Positions 1 through 8,701 of a DNA stretch of 64,000 nt are shown here, in pieces. The position numbers were made by a program, and so were the translations under genes. The stretch covers positions 1 through 64,000 of the forward strand of contig NZ_FOVZ01000002.1 of assembly GCF_900115295.1 (NCBI RefSeq). Direction: 5' to 3'. The first letter of the stretch is position 1, and every line of letters starts with the position of its first letter. Source of the DNA: Sphingomonas sp. OK281 (lineage in GTDB: Bacteria > Pseudomonadota > Alphaproteobacteria > Sphingomonadales > Sphingomonadaceae). The notes below the pieces were generated by a model. It saw only the letters and a list, made by a program, of their open reading frames with translations. It searched no databases and was not told the DNA's origin.

Positions 1-451
1 TCTTAACCTACAATGTCAAAGAGCCGACAAAAATACCGACACTCGCATAACCTCTTCGCTAGAAGAAGCTTGGAGCATCTGGTTTTTTGCGACCGCAACA
101 ACCAGACCGTGTGGCCGTTCGCTGCGGTGACACCCCTCTAGGCGGGGTTCCGATTCGCGTCAAACACTATCTTTCATATTTGTGGCAATTTCTCGGATCG
201 GCGCGTTTATGACGCCCGGTACCCCTTGGCGGGGGCCTACGACCGTGACGACTCATCGGTGCGAAGGTTGTAGGAGGAGCAATCGAGTGCACCCCTTGCA
301 GGCGATGGTCACACCGAGGCGTCCAGCGTTGCGGGCCAACCGTCTCTCTGCAATCGTCTCTCTGCTAATCGTCGTTCGGCCAATCGTCTTTCAGTCATCG
401 CCTATGGCGATCGTGAAGCGCCTTAGGCAAAGTGAAGGTCATTCCCCCGAG
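1..451. other. Upstream region without a supported gene
   Basis: No convincing gene is visible before the polysaccharide exporter. An open frame runs in from position 182, but its first 90 codons are low-complexity, Arg/Pro-rich and unlike any family, so I treat them as leader DNA. Within it, 336-394 holds four degenerate tandem units of about 15 nt built on CAATCGTCTCTCTG. Confidence 0.5.
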
Positions 452-1972
452 ATGCCCGATATGATGACCAACGCGAGTCCCGTCCCGGTCGCCGGCGAAC
501 CCGTGTCCGGCACGTCGCACGATGCCGGGTCGCTCGCCGGGCAGGTGCGCAAGGCGTTGATCTGGCGCTCGGGCAGCCAGATCGTCGCGCAGCTGGTGCA
601 GTGGAGCGCCACCTTCCTCGTGATACGGATCCTTGCGCCCGCCGATTATGGCCTGTTCGCGATGTGCCAGGTGATCCTCACCTTTATGGCGATGCTCAAT
701 GGCTACGGGCTGGCGAGCGGGCTGATCCAGCAAAAGGAGATCAGCCACCGCGAAGTCCGCCAGCTGTTCGGCATGTTGATCGCGCTGAACGTCGCGCTCG
801 CGATCGCGCAGGTGTCGCTGGCGCCGCTGGCGTCGGCCTATTACCGGCAGCCGATCGTCGGCGACATGCTTCGCGTGCAGGCCCTGCTGTACCTAACGAC
901 GCCGTTCATCGCGCTTCCCTATGCGCTGCTGTCCCGGTCGATGGACTTTCGTCACCAGGCCAAGGCGAACATCACCGCGTCGATCGCGTCCGCCAGCGCC
1001 GCGCTTGGCGGGGCGCTCTATGGTCTTGGCGTGTGGACGCTGGTGCTGGCACCGATCGTGCTGTTCAGCGTGCGCGGCGCGATGATGACCTGGAGCGCAC
1101 GCTCGCTGGTCTGGCCGAGCTTCGACTTTCGCGGGGCGGGCACGATCGCGCGCTATGGTGGCGTGATGGCGGCGGGCCAGCTGTTCTGGTTCCTGCAAAG
1201 CCAGGCCGACGTGTTCATCGCCGGTCGCAGCTTTTCCGCACACACGCTGGGCATCTATACGACCAGCCTGTTCCTCACGCAGATCTTCGTGTCGAAGTTC
1301 GTCCCCCCCCTGAACGAGGTCGCCTTCTCCGCCTATGCGCGGATGCAGGCCGATCCCGACGCGATCGGACGGGCCTTCGTCAAGGGCGTGCGGATGGTGA
1401 TGATCGTGGCGATGCCGTTCTACATGGGGCTGGCCGCGACCGCCGAACCGCTGGTGCTGACCGTGTTGGGCGACAAATGGCGCGAGACGGCACCGGTCGT
1501 GCATCTGCTCGCGCTGGCGATGCCGTTCATGACGCTGCAGGTGTTGTTCACACCGGCTTCCGATGCGCGCGGCCGCCCCGGTATCGGCGTCCGCAATGGC
1601 GCGACCGGCGCGCTGATCCTGACCACCGCGTTCCTGGTCGGCGTGCAATGGGGCCCGACCGGCATGGGTCTGGCCTGGATCGCCGCCTATCCGATCTATC
1701 TCGTGATCAGCGCCTGGCGAACGCTGCCGGTGATCGGCGTGACGGCGCGCGCCGTAGCGGGAGCGGTCGCATCGCCGGCCCTGGCGGCGATCGCGATGGC
1801 GCTGGTGGTCTGGCTAACCGACCGCAGCCTGCCGCCACTCGACGCGCACTGGCGCCTTGCCGTGCTCATCCCCGTCGGCGCCGCGGTGTACGCGGCGGCG
1901 ATGCTGGTGTTTGCGCGGGCAACCGTCAGGGACCTGATCGCGGTAGTCCGCAAACAGCCCATGCCGGCATAA
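452..1972 (+). CDS. Lipopolysaccharide/polysaccharide flippase (Wzx/MOP family)
   Basis: A 506-residue inner-membrane protein of the polysaccharide biosynthesis branch of the MOP superfamily (WzxC-like), which moves lipid-linked polysaccharide units across the inner membrane. The sequence shows about 12 to 14 hydrophobic segments, starting with a QIVAQLVQWSATFLVIRIL stretch, and the family's typical DYGLFAM turn early on. I chose ATG 452 because everything before it looks non-coding; ATG 404 is in frame but has no ribosome site. Its stop lies 1 bp from the stop of the convergent CBS-domain gene. No glycosyltransferases are in view, so the polymer is unknown; such genes usually sit in exopolysaccharide or O-antigen clusters, which may lie left of the window. 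Confidence 0.8.
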   Translation: MPDMMTNASPVPVAGEPVSGTSHDAGSLAGQVRKALIWRSGSQIVAQLVQWSATFLVIRILAPADYGLFAMCQVILTFMAMLNGYGLASGLIQQKEISHREVRQLFGMLIALNVALAIAQVSLAPLASAYYRQPIVGDMLRVQALLYLTTPFIALPYALLSRSMDFRHQAKANITASIASASAALGGALYGLGVWTLVLAPIVLFSVRGAMMTWSARSLVWPSFDFRGAGTIARYGGVMAAGQLFWFLQSQADVFIAGRSFSAHTLGIYTTSLFLTQIFVSKFVPPLNEVAFSAYARMQADPDAIGRAFVKGVRMVMIVAMPFYMGLAATAEPLVLTVLGDKWRETAPVVHLLALAMPFMTLQVLFTPASDARGRPGIGVRNGATGALILTTAFLVGVQWGPTGMGLAWIAAYPIYLVISAWRTLPVIGVTARAVAGAVASPALAAIAMALVVWLTDRSLPPLDAHWRLAVLIPVGAAVYAAAMLVFARATVRDLIAVVRKQPMPA

Positions 1973-1973
1973 C

Positions 1974-2399
1974 TCAGGCCGACTGGATATACTCGCGCAT
2001 CGCCGCAGCGTCCGCCTCGATCCGGTCGATGCGATATTTGACGAGGTCGCCGATCGAGACGAACCCGACGAGCGTCTCGCCGTCGATCACGGGCAGATGA
2101 CGGATCCGGCGTTGCGTCATCAGCGACAGCGCACCGATCGCCGACTCGTTCGGTCCGATCGACCTTACCGCGGTGGTCATCACGTCGCCAATTCTCCGCG
2201 CCAGCGCCGCAGCCCCGTCGGCTTGCAGGCAATGAATGACGTCGCGTTCGGAAAAGATGCCGACCACCCGGTCGCCATCGAGCACCGGCGCCGCGCCGAT
2301 CCGCTTCTCCGCGAGCAGCGCCACCGCCGCCGCTACGGAAGAATCGGGGGTGAGCGACTGTATGTTGCCCTTGTCCTTCAGGATCGCCGCGATCGTCAT
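1974..2399 (-). CDS. CBS-domain protein (tandem CBS pair)
   Basis: A 141-residue soluble protein made almost entirely of two CBS repeats (about residues 8-60 and 74-128), the module that binds adenosine nucleotides and signals energy state. Recognisable pieces are VVGIFSERDVI in the first repeat and the RRIRHLPVID and LVGFVSIGDLVK segments in the second. The start is ATG 2399 because GGAGGAGAGG lies just upstream; an in-frame extension to 2528 has no ribosome site. It is a stand-alone CBS protein with no effector domain, so its target cannot be told from sequence. Confidence 0.88.
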   Translation of the reverse strand: MTIAAILKDKGNIQSLTPDSSVAAAVALLAEKRIGAAPVLDGDRVVGIFSERDVIHCLQADGAAALARRIGDVMTTAVRSIGPNESAIGALSLMTQRRIRHLPVIDGETLVGFVSIGDLVKYRIDRIEADAAAMREYIQSA

Positions 2400-2470
2400 C
2401 TTCGCCTCTCCTCCATTGCGTCTATTGCGCGTGACTTGAGGAAACCATGTTTGCGCGGCAATGTGAAGCG

Positions 2471-2773
2471 ATGACCGATACCCTGCCCGAACACCCGGTC
2501 GAACGTCCGACCGGACTCGACGACCCACGCTATGCCGCGTTCGCGTGGAGCCGGTTTCGGGCGATCATGGGGTGGATGGTGCTGGCGGCGGCGATCTGCG
2601 TCGCCGCGGTGATCGCGACGATGGCCCATCTCCAGGGGCCGCTGCACCTCGTGACGATGTTGGCGGTGATCGGCGGAGTCGGCGGATCGGTAATGATGGC
2701 CGGATTGCTGATGGGCCTCGCGTTCCTGAGTTCCGGAAGCGGGCATGACGAGGACGTCACGCGGATCGAGTGA
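2471..2773 (+). CDS. Small two-helix membrane protein, unknown function
   Basis: A 100-residue hypothetical protein. After a hydrophilic N-terminus (MTDTLPEHPVERPTGLDDPR) it has two hydrophobic helices, roughly residues 32-56 and 62-88, and a short acidic tail. The ATG at 2471 is preferred to an in-frame ATG at 2447 because the extra eight residues are atypical. It is divergent from the CBS gene, sharing a 71-bp spacer. I do not recognise a family with a defined role. Confidence 0.65.
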   Translation: MTDTLPEHPVERPTGLDDPRYAAFAWSRFRAIMGWMVLAAAICVAAVIATMAHLQGPLHLVTMLAVIGGVGGSVMMAGLLMGLAFLSSGSGHDEDVTRIE

Positions 2774-2863
2774 TCCGAAGCCGGGACAGGACGAATCTGC
2801 TGGTATGGGACTGTCGCCGTCGATCGGCCGGCACCTGGATCTGGGTGCCCCGAAGGCGACCGC

Positions 2864-2937
2864 TGGATGCCCCGTGAGGATTCGAACCTCAATAGGCGGT
2901 ATCAGAAACCGCAGTCTTACCATTAGACGACGGGGCA
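2864..2937 (-). tRNA. tRNA-Gln (CTG)
   Basis: A cloverleaf can be drawn on the minus strand. The acceptor stem pairs TGCCCCG (2931-2937) with CGGGGCA (2868-2874), the T-arm carries GGTTCGAATCC, and the anticodon stem GCGGT/ACCGC closes the loop TTCTGAT. The anticodon CTG (2903-2905) reads CAG codons. A CCA tail is encoded at 2864-2866 after discriminator T. Confidence 0.95.
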
Positions 2938-3101
2938 TCAGCGAGGGCGCGATCTAGGCGGGCGGTTTCGTGCTGTCAACGCCAAGATGTCGCCGATCCG
3001 CCAGTTCGCTTGCGTAATCGCGCCGCCGCGCTACATTCGTGTCCAAGCACCGGGCGGGTATTTTCCCGCGGCGGCAGATATAGATAGCGAGTCTTACGGC
3101 G

Positions 3102-4166
3102 ATGGGGGATGTTTCCACCCGAATGCCGTTCCGGCAGGGTGGTCCTGCCCGTCCGGCGGCGACCCGGCCCTCTCGTGGGCGGTGGGCCGATGCGCAGGCG
3201 TTTGCCGCGCTGGATCTCGGCACCAACAATTGCAGATTGCTGATCGCGCGACCGCAGGCTGGCGGCTTCGCGGTGATCGACGCGTTCTCGCGAATCGTTC
3301 GACTGGGCGAGGGATTGGCCTCGACCGGCAAGCTGAGCGACGCGGCGATCGAGCGGACGATCGCGGCGCTTCGCGTGTGTTCGGACAAGCTCCAGCGCCG
3401 CAACGTGACGCTGGCGCGGTCGGTCGCGACGGAGGCGTGTCGGCAGGCGTCGAACGGGCCTGCGTTCATCGCCCGCGCGCTCGCCGAGACGGGCATCCAC
3501 CTCGACATCATTTCCGCCGAGGAAGAAGCGCGGTTGGCGGTGCTCGGCTGCCATGCGCTGATCGAGCCGGGGGAGGATCCCGCGCTCGTGTTCGATATCG
3601 GCGGCGGGTCGACCGAGCTGGTGCTGGTCGATACATCGACGCCGATCCCGACCGTGCTCGACTGGCATTCGGCGCCGTGGGGCGTCGTGTCGCTGACCGA
3701 GCATGCCGGTGGCGGCGAAGGCGAGGACGGGCGGCGCGCCGCGTATGCGCGGATGCGCCAGGTCGTCGCGGACAGTTTTGCGGGGTTTGCAGCCCGCCTA
3801 CCCCGGCATATCGAGCGACCGCGGCTGCTCGGTACCAGCGGCACGGTGACGACGCTCGGCAGCGTGCATCTCGGGCTCAGCCATTACGACCGCTCGGTGG
3901 TCGACGGGCTGATCGTGCCCGCCTCGGCGATGCGGCGGATCAGCGCCGACCTTTCCCATATGTCGATCACGGAGCGCGCCAAGCTGCCGTGCATCGGCAA
4001 CGAGCGCGCCGACCTGGTGGTCGCGGGCTGTGCCATTCTGGAGACGATCATGGATTTGTGGCCCGCCGAACGGCTCGGCATCGCCGACCGCGGCATTCGC
4101 GAGGGCATCCTGCGCGGACTTATGGGCTCGCCCAAGCCCGGCAAAGCCGCGGGAGTCGCGGCATGA
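3102..4166 (+). CDS. ppx: Ppx/GppA-family phosphatase (exopolyphosphatase-like)
   Basis: A 354-residue member of the Ppx/GppA family of the sugar kinase/actin ATPase fold, which hydrolyses polyphosphate or pppGpp. The phosphate-binding elements are visible: ALDLGTNNCRLLIA (about 36-49), SAEEEARLAVLG (138-149), FDIGGGSTEL (164-173) and LGTSGTVTTLG near the middle. It is the short one-core form and lacks the long C-terminal HD half of enterobacterial Ppx. The first 30 residues are basic and variable, so a later start (ATG 3123) is possible. It overlaps rlmE by 4 bp (ATGA), indicating one transcript and coupled translation. Sequence alone does not separate Ppx from GppA activity. Confidence 0.85.
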   Translation: MGDVSTRMPFRQGGPARPAATRPSRGRWADAQAFAALDLGTNNCRLLIARPQAGGFAVIDAFSRIVRLGEGLASTGKLSDAAIERTIAALRVCSDKLQRRNVTLARSVATEACRQASNGPAFIARALAETGIHLDIISAEEEARLAVLGCHALIEPGEDPALVFDIGGGSTELVLVDTSTPIPTVLDWHSAPWGVVSLTEHAGGGEGEDGRRAAYARMRQVVADSFAGFAARLPRHIERPRLLGTSGTVTTLGSVHLGLSHYDRSVVDGLIVPASAMRRISADLSHMSITERAKLPCIGNERADLVVAGCAILETIMDLWPAERLGIADRGIREGILRGLMGSPKPGKAAGVAA

Positions 4167-4834
4167 GCCGGGGCGGCTCAGGCGGGCATGTCCGCGTGCT
4201 CACCGCGCGCAAGCGGACCGCGCAGTCGACGCGCTGGCTCGAGCGGCAGTTGAACGATCCGTATGTGAAGCGCGCCAAGGCCGACGGCTATCGCAGCCGG
4301 GCGGCGTACAAGCTGATCGAACTCGACGAGCGGTTCGAGCTGATCCGCGGTTCGAAGCGCGTGGTCGATCTGGGACTCGCGCCGGGTGGCTGGGCGCAGG
4401 TGATCCGGCGGCGGATCCCCAAGGCGACGGTGGTGGGCATCGACCTGCTCCCGGTCGATCCGATCGAGGGCGTGACGATCTTCGAGATGGATTTTCTCGA
4501 CGATGCCGCGCCGGGGAAGTTGATCGAGGCCTTGGGTGGCGCGCCGGACCTGGTGCTGTCGGACATGGCGGCGAACACGGTCGGGCATCCGCAGACCGAC
4601 GCGTTGCGGACGATGGCACTGGTCGAGACCGCGCTGCATTTTGCGTGCGAGGTGCTCGAGCCGGGCGGGACGTTCGTGTCGAAGGTGTTTGCGGGTGGCG
4701 CCGATTCCGAACTGGTCGCGGAGATGAAGCGGAACTTCAAGACGGTGAAGCATGCCAAGCCGCCGGCTAGCCGCAAGGGGTCGGTGGAGTGGTTCGTGGT
4801 GGCGCAGGGGTTTAAAGGCCGAGACCCGAAATAG
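4163..4834 (+). CDS. rlmE: 23S rRNA 2'-O-methyltransferase RlmE (FtsJ/RrmJ)
   Basis: A 223-residue SAM-dependent methyltransferase that modifies the 2'-OH of U2552 in the A-loop of 23S rRNA in assembled 50S subunits. The SAM motif VVDLGLAPGGWAQV is at residues 67-80. The catalytic K-D-K-E tetrad can be placed at K50, D134, K174 and E209, with the same spacing as K38-D124-K164-E199 of the E. coli enzyme. The N-terminal 12 residues are an extra Gly-rich leader. The start codon overlaps the ppx stop. The stop codon lies inside a 10-bp perfect hairpin stem (see that entry). Confidence 0.95.
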   Translation: MSRGGSGGHVRVLTARKRTAQSTRWLERQLNDPYVKRAKADGYRSRAAYKLIELDERFELIRGSKRVVDLGLAPGGWAQVIRRRIPKATVVGIDLLPVDPIEGVTIFEMDFLDDAAPGKLIEALGGAPDLVLSDMAANTVGHPQTDALRTMALVETALHFACEVLEPGGTFVSKVFAGGADSELVAEMKRNFKTVKHAKPPASRKGSVEWFVVAQGFKGRDPK

Positions 4835-4849
4835 CAGAGCTATTTCGGG
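4825..4849. repeat. Hairpin spanning the rlmE stop codon
   Basis: CCCGAAATAG (4825-4834) and CTATTTCGGG (4840-4849) form a perfect 10-bp stem with a CAGAG loop. The rlmE TAG is the last triplet of the left arm. No T-run follows, so it is not a classic intrinsic terminator; it could block 3' exonucleases. Confidence 0.75.
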
Positions 4850-4862
4850 TGAGTCGAAAGCC

Positions 4863-4912
4863 CGGCCAGCGTTGCGCAGCAACGACTGACGACGGGGCTT
4901 CGCCGTGGCGCC
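4863..4912. repeat. Double-hairpin repeat, family C copy 1
   Basis: About 50 bp. CGGCC is followed by a small stem GCGTTGCGCAGCAACG, then CTGACGACGGGGCTTCGCCGTGGCGCC. The last part (GACGAC, a GGGCTT-type hairpin, TGGCGCC) matches copies at 49512 and 62708. Confidence 0.6.
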
Positions 4913-4953
4913 CTGCCTTAGAGTAATACCAAAGCGTCACGGCTGAGACTCTA

Positions 4954-4999
4954 CCCCGCGAAGGCGGGGATCCTGACTGGGCTCCCGCCTTCGCGGGAG
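4954..4999. repeat. Palindromic repeat, family A copy 1
   Basis: CCCGCGAAGGCGGG (4955-4968) and CCCGCCTTCGCGGG (4984-4997) are exact inverted arms around GATCCTGACTGGGCT. The same element, in the opposite orientation, is at 13082. This is a GC-rich intergenic palindrome typical of sphingomonad genomes (from general knowledge). Confidence 0.85.
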
Positions 5000-5078
5000 A
5001 CAAGGAGAGGGCGTAGGTTGGCGATCTGCCTGAAGCACGTGCCCTCACCCTTCCCACGGCAAGGGCCGCGGGCCCCTC

Positions 5079-5101
5079 CCCTCTCCCCTTCAGGGAGAGG
5101 G
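5079..5101. repeat. GC-rich hairpin in a C-rich repeat fragment
   Basis: CCCTCTCCC (5079-5087) pairs with GGGAGAGGG (5093-5101). The preceding 5041-5078 is a C-rich stretch (CCCTCACCCTTCCC, GGGCCGCGGGCCCC) like half of a larger intergenic repeat. The wider gap 4835-5222 contains only repeats and the rpoZ terminator. Confidence 0.55.
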
Positions 5102-5108
5102 TATACAG

Positions 5109-5141
5109 AAAAAGCCCGCGGACCTCTTGGGTCAGCGGGCT
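5109..5141 (-). terminator. Intrinsic terminator of rpoZ
   Basis: On the minus strand AGCCCGC (5135-5141) pairs with GCGGGCT (5113-5119) and is followed by TTTTT (complement of the A-run at 5109-5113). It lies 82 bp past the rpoZ stop. The plus strand also has a pyrimidine-rich tail, so it may stop plus-strand transcription as well. Confidence 0.8.
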
Positions 5142-5222
5142 TCTCTCTATTTCACGCGTCGCGGCAAAACCGCGTCGTCGGCTGGGGATAAGGCACGGAT
5201 TAGCGTTAGCTAATCCCCCGCC

Positions 5223-5567
5223 TCAACCCTCGTAATCCGCACCCAGATTCTGGTTGCGCGGCGGTGCTGCCGCGGTAAGCCGCAGCGCCTCGGCCGAAGC
5301 GGCCAGGCTGCCGACGGCATCGACCTCGTCGTCATCGTCGACGCGAACCTTCTGCAGGCCCTGGATGACCTGTTCCTTCAGGTGCGCCGGCTTGACGTTC
5401 TCGTCGGCGATCTCGCGCAGCGCGACGACCGGGTTCTTGTCGCGGTCGCGGTCGAGCGTCAGTTCGGCGCCGCCCGAGATCTGGCGCGCACGCTGGGCCG
5501 CGAACAACACCAGGTCGAACCGGTTGGGGATCTTGTCGACACAATCCTCGACGGTAACGCGCGCCAT
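5223..5567 (-). CDS. rpoZ: DNA-directed RNA polymerase omega subunit
   Basis: A 114-residue omega subunit, the small chaperone-like part of core RNA polymerase that helps beta' fold. It begins [20 protein letters not shown] and continues [14 protein letters not shown], the classic omega signature, followed by [13 protein letters not shown]. The C-terminal 30 residues (acidic [10 protein letters not shown], then Ala-rich) are variable as in other alphaproteobacteria. It stands alone here, without spoT next to it, and has its own intrinsic terminator. Confidence 0.96.
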   Translation of the reverse strand: MARVTVEDCVDKIPNRFDLVLFAAQRARQISGGAELTLDRDRDKNPVVALREIADENVKPAHLKEQVIQGLQKVRVDDDDEVDAVGSLAASAEALRLTAAAPPRNQNLGADYEG

Positions 5568-5684
5568 GCGGCTTCCTTCGTAACAACGATAGAATGAGAA
5601 TGCGTCGCCTACGAGCGACGGCCTGCAAAGTCAAGAAATCGGCGCGGCTTGCCACCGGCGTCCCCCGTGTCCATCACGCCGGCC

Positions 5685-6845
5685 ATGGACGATCCCACAG
5701 AGCAGCCGACTTTCACCGTCGACGGCAACCAGATGACGCTGCTCGACACCGGCCCCCGCCGCCTCGACGCGGTGATCGCGCTGATCGACGGCGCCGAGCG
5801 GACCCTTCGCATATTGTACTATATCTACGCGGACGACGAGTCCGGGAAGCGCGTCAATGCGGCGCTGATCGCCGCCGCCGAGCGCGGAGTCGAAGTCGCG
5901 CTGATCGTCGACGGGTTCGGCAGCGACGATGCACCGCGTGCCTTCTTCGAACCGCTCGAAGCCGTCGGCATCTCGGTATGCCGGTTCTCTGCACGATTCG
6001 GTCGTCGCTACCTGCTTCGCAACCACCAGAAGCTCGCACTCGCCGACGAAGCGCGAATCATCATCGGCGGGTTCAACATCGAGGACGATTATTTCGGCAC
6101 CGTTGCCGAACAGGCGTGGCGCGACCTGGGCTTGCTGGTCGAAGGGCCCGCGGCGGGGCGGCTGGCCGGCTATTTCGATGCGTTGAAGGACTGGATCCAT
6201 GAACCCAGGGGCAAGCTGCGCCGGCTGAACGCCGCGCTGTCGCGCTGGAGCGAGACGAAAGGTGCGACCCGGTGGCTGATCGGCGGACCGACGCGCAAGC
6301 TGTCGCCCTGGGCGCGCGCGGTGCGCGACGACATGCGGCGCGGGCGGCGGATCGATATCATCGCGGGCTATTTCACGCCCAGCCCGGTGCTGTTGCGTCG
6401 GCTCGACAAGGCCGGGCGACGACAGGCGGACGTCCGGGTGGTCACCGCGAGCAAATCGGACAACAACGCGACGATCGCCGCCGCGCGGTTCACCTATGCG
6501 GGGCTGTTGCGCAAGGGCGTGCGGCTGTTCGAATACCAGCCGACCAAGCTGCATACGAAACTCTACGTGATCGACGACGCGGTCCATATCGGCTCGGCGA
6601 ACTTCGACATGCGCAGCCTGTTCATCAACCTCGAACTGATGCTGCGGATCGAGGATGCGGCGTTTGCGGCGCATGTTCGACGCTATGTCGACGGCGAGGT
6701 GGCAAAGTCGACCAAGGTGACCAAGGCTCTGTACAAGGCGAACACCGGCTGGGTGCAGCGGATCAAGCAGTTCGGCGCGTATTTCGTGGTCGCGGTGATG
6801 GACCCGAGTGTGTCGCGCGGGCTGAACTTCGGGATCGACGAGTAG
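5685..6845 (+). CDS. Phospholipase D-type phosphatidyltransferase (cardiolipin synthase-like)
   Basis: A 386-residue protein with two HxKxxxxD motifs, HQKLALAD (H114, K116, D121) and HTKLYVID (H290, K292, D297), each followed by the G/S-containing strand (IIIGGFNIED, IGSANFDM). Two HKD motifs define the active site of bacterial cardiolipin synthases and related phosphatidyltransferases, which join two phosphatidylglycerols. No N-terminal membrane helices are present, unlike ClsA; it is closer in size to ClsB/ClsC. A TTG at 5649 is in frame but ATG 5685 is the first strong start. It is divergent from rpoZ. The substrate is inferred from the family only. Confidence 0.85.
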   Translation: MDDPTEQPTFTVDGNQMTLLDTGPRRLDAVIALIDGAERTLRILYYIYADDESGKRVNAALIAAAERGVEVALIVDGFGSDDAPRAFFEPLEAVGISVCRFSARFGRRYLLRNHQKLALADEARIIIGGFNIEDDYFGTVAEQAWRDLGLLVEGPAAGRLAGYFDALKDWIHEPRGKLRRLNAALSRWSETKGATRWLIGGPTRKLSPWARAVRDDMRRGRRIDIIAGYFTPSPVLLRRLDKAGRRQADVRVVTASKSDNNATIAAARFTYAGLLRKGVRLFEYQPTKLHTKLYVIDDAVHIGSANFDMRSLFINLELMLRIEDAAFAAHVRRYVDGEVAKSTKVTKALYKANTGWVQRIKQFGAYFVVAVMDPSVSRGLNFGIDE

Positions 6846-6872
6846 ACTGTCCGTCGCGCAGTTTCGTGCCCG

Positions 6873-6919
6873 AAAAAAAGGCGGCATCGGTCCGGTGTCC
6901 CCACCGAACCGATACCGCC
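6873..6919 (-). terminator. Strong intrinsic terminator of the MHS transporter gene
   Basis: Read on the minus strand, an 18-bp stem with two G-U pairs (arms 6902-6919 and 6880-6897, loop GGGA) is followed by seven T (complement of 6873-6879). It lies between the convergent phospholipase-D-type and transporter genes. Confidence 0.92.
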
Positions 6920-6944
6920 ATCGAGATTCCTCCTGCCGGCTTCT

Positions 6945-8612
6945 TCAGCCGTGCAGCGACCGACGGAACGTCTCGGGCAGGAACACGAGACCGACGACCG
7001 CGGTCACCGCGCAGGCGAGGATCGGGTACCAAAGCCCGTAATAGATATCCCCGGTCGCCGCGACCATCGCGAACGCCGCGGTCGGCAGGAACCCGCCGAA
7101 CCAGCCATTGCCGATATGATAAGGCAACGACATCGAGGTGTAGCGGATCCGCGTCGGGAACAGCTCGACGAGTAGCGCCGCGATCGGCCCGTAGACCATC
7201 GTCACGTACAGCACGAGCAGGACGAGGATCGCGACGACCATCGGCTTGTTGATCTGCGCCGGGTCCGCCTTTTCGGGGTAGCCGACCGCGGTGAGTGCCG
7301 TCTTCACTTCCGCACCGAACGCCTTGATCGCCGCCGCCTTGTCAGGGCCCGACACGACTGCCGGATTGACCACCGGGATGGTCGTGCCGCCGATATGGAT
7401 CTGCGCGACGGTGCCCGCAGGTGCGATCACGTTGGCGTACGAGATGCCCGCCTTCGCCAGATACGCCTTGGCGATGTCGCACGAGCTCTTGTCGAACTTG
7501 TTCTTGCCGACCGGATCGAACTGCACCGAACACTCGTCGGGGTTGGCGACGACGCTCACCGGCGAATTAGCCTGCGCCGCATAGAGCGCGGGGTTAGCGG
7601 CCTTCGACAATGCGTGGAACAGCGGCATGTAGGTCAGCGCGGCGAGCGCACAGCCGGTCAGGATGATGTATTTCCGCCCGATCTTGTCCGACAGCCAGCC
7701 GAAGAAGATGAACGCCGGCGTCGCGATCAACAGCGCGATCGCGATCAGGATGTTGGTGGTCGGCCCGTCGACGCGGAGATTCTTCTCAAGGAAGAACAAC
7801 GCGTAGAACTGGCTGGTGTAGAACACGACGCCCTGGCCGACGACCGCACCGAACAGCGCGATCAGCACGACCTTCAAATTGCTCCACTGCCCGAACGCCT
7901 CGGTCAGCGGCGCCTTCGAGGTCTTGCCCTCGTCCTTCATCTTCTGGAACACCGGGCTCTCTTCGAGCTGCATGCGGATCCAGAGCGACACCGCGAGCAG
8001 CGCGATCGAGACGATGAACGGGATACGCCAGCCCCAGGCCGCGAACGCCTCTTCGCCGACCAGAGTCCGCACGCCGATCACGATCAGCAGCGCTGCGAAC
8101 AGCCCGAGCGAGGCGGTGGTCTGGATGAAGCTGGTGAACAGCCCGCGCTTCTTGTCGGGTGCGTGCTCCGCGACATAGGTCGCAGCACCGCCATATTCGC
8201 CACCGAGCGCGAGGCCCTGCAACAGGCGCAGCACGACGAGCGCGATCGGCGCGGCGACGCCGACCGAGGCATAGCTTGGAAGCAGGCCGACCAGGAAGGT
8301 CGACAGGCCCATAATCGCCATCGTCACGAGGAACGTGTTCTTGCGCCCGACGACATCGCCGATCCGCCCGAACACCAGTGCACCGAACGGCCGCACCGCG
8401 AACCCGGCCGCGAACGCCGCGAGCGCGAAGATGAACCCGGTGGTCTCGTTGACGCCCGAGAAGAACTGCGCGGTGATGATCGTCGCCAGCAGGCCGTAGA
8501 GATAGAAGTCATACCATTCGAACACCGCGCCGAGTGACGACGCGATGATGATGAGCGGCTGGCTCTGCTTCACGTGCCCGAGGGGCGAAGCATCCCCTGT
8601 TGTAGTCGCCAT
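6945..8612 (-). CDS. MFS metabolite:H+ symporter (MHS family) with soluble insertion
   Basis: A 555-residue major facilitator. The N-half has family marks: SLGAVFEWYDFYLYG (about 26-40), RPFGALVFGRIGDVVGRK (74-91) and GLALGGEYGGAATYVAEH, which place it with metabolite:proton symporters for organic acids (ShiA/KgtP/ProP-like). The C-half resumes with FIFFGWLSDKIGRKYIIL (301-318). Between the helix around 315-333 and the next at 456-475 there is a hydrophilic insert of about 120 residues (335-455) with Cys361 and Cys378, far larger than the usual loop. By topology it would face the periplasm. With the porin and acs next door the likely substrate is a short organic acid, but this is inference. 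Confidence 0.85.
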   Translation of the reverse strand: MATTTGDASPLGHVKQSQPLIIIASSLGAVFEWYDFYLYGLLATIITAQFFSGVNETTGFIFALAAFAAGFAVRPFGALVFGRIGDVVGRKNTFLVTMAIMGLSTFLVGLLPSYASVGVAAPIALVVLRLLQGLALGGEYGGAATYVAEHAPDKKRGLFTSFIQTTASLGLFAALLIVIGVRTLVGEEAFAAWGWRIPFIVSIALLAVSLWIRMQLEESPVFQKMKDEGKTSKAPLTEAFGQWSNLKVVLIALFGAVVGQGVVFYTSQFYALFFLEKNLRVDGPTTNILIAIALLIATPAFIFFGWLSDKIGRKYIILTGCALAALTYMPLFHALSKAANPALYAAQANSPVSVVANPDECSVQFDPVGKNKFDKSSCDIAKAYLAKAGISYANVIAPAGTVAQIHIGGTTIPVVNPAVVSGPDKAAAIKAFGAEVKTALTAVGYPEKADPAQINKPMVVAILVLLVLYVTMVYGPIAALLVELFPTRIRYTSMSLPYHIGNGWFGGFLPTAAFAMVAATGDIYYGLWYPILACAVTAVVGLVFLPETFRRSLHG

Positions 8613-8701
8613 AGCAGTATCCTCTCAGAAGGAAAATTGGGTAGAACAGCCGGTCTCCGCCGACTTTTGAACGCGAAAAAATGCCGATTGGCGGCCCACT
8701 C

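Noticed and set aside
2987..4834. An apparent 615-residue fusion reading into RlmE
   Set aside because: Its first 390 residues are an alternate frame of ppx; RlmE starts at the 4-bp overlap at 4163.
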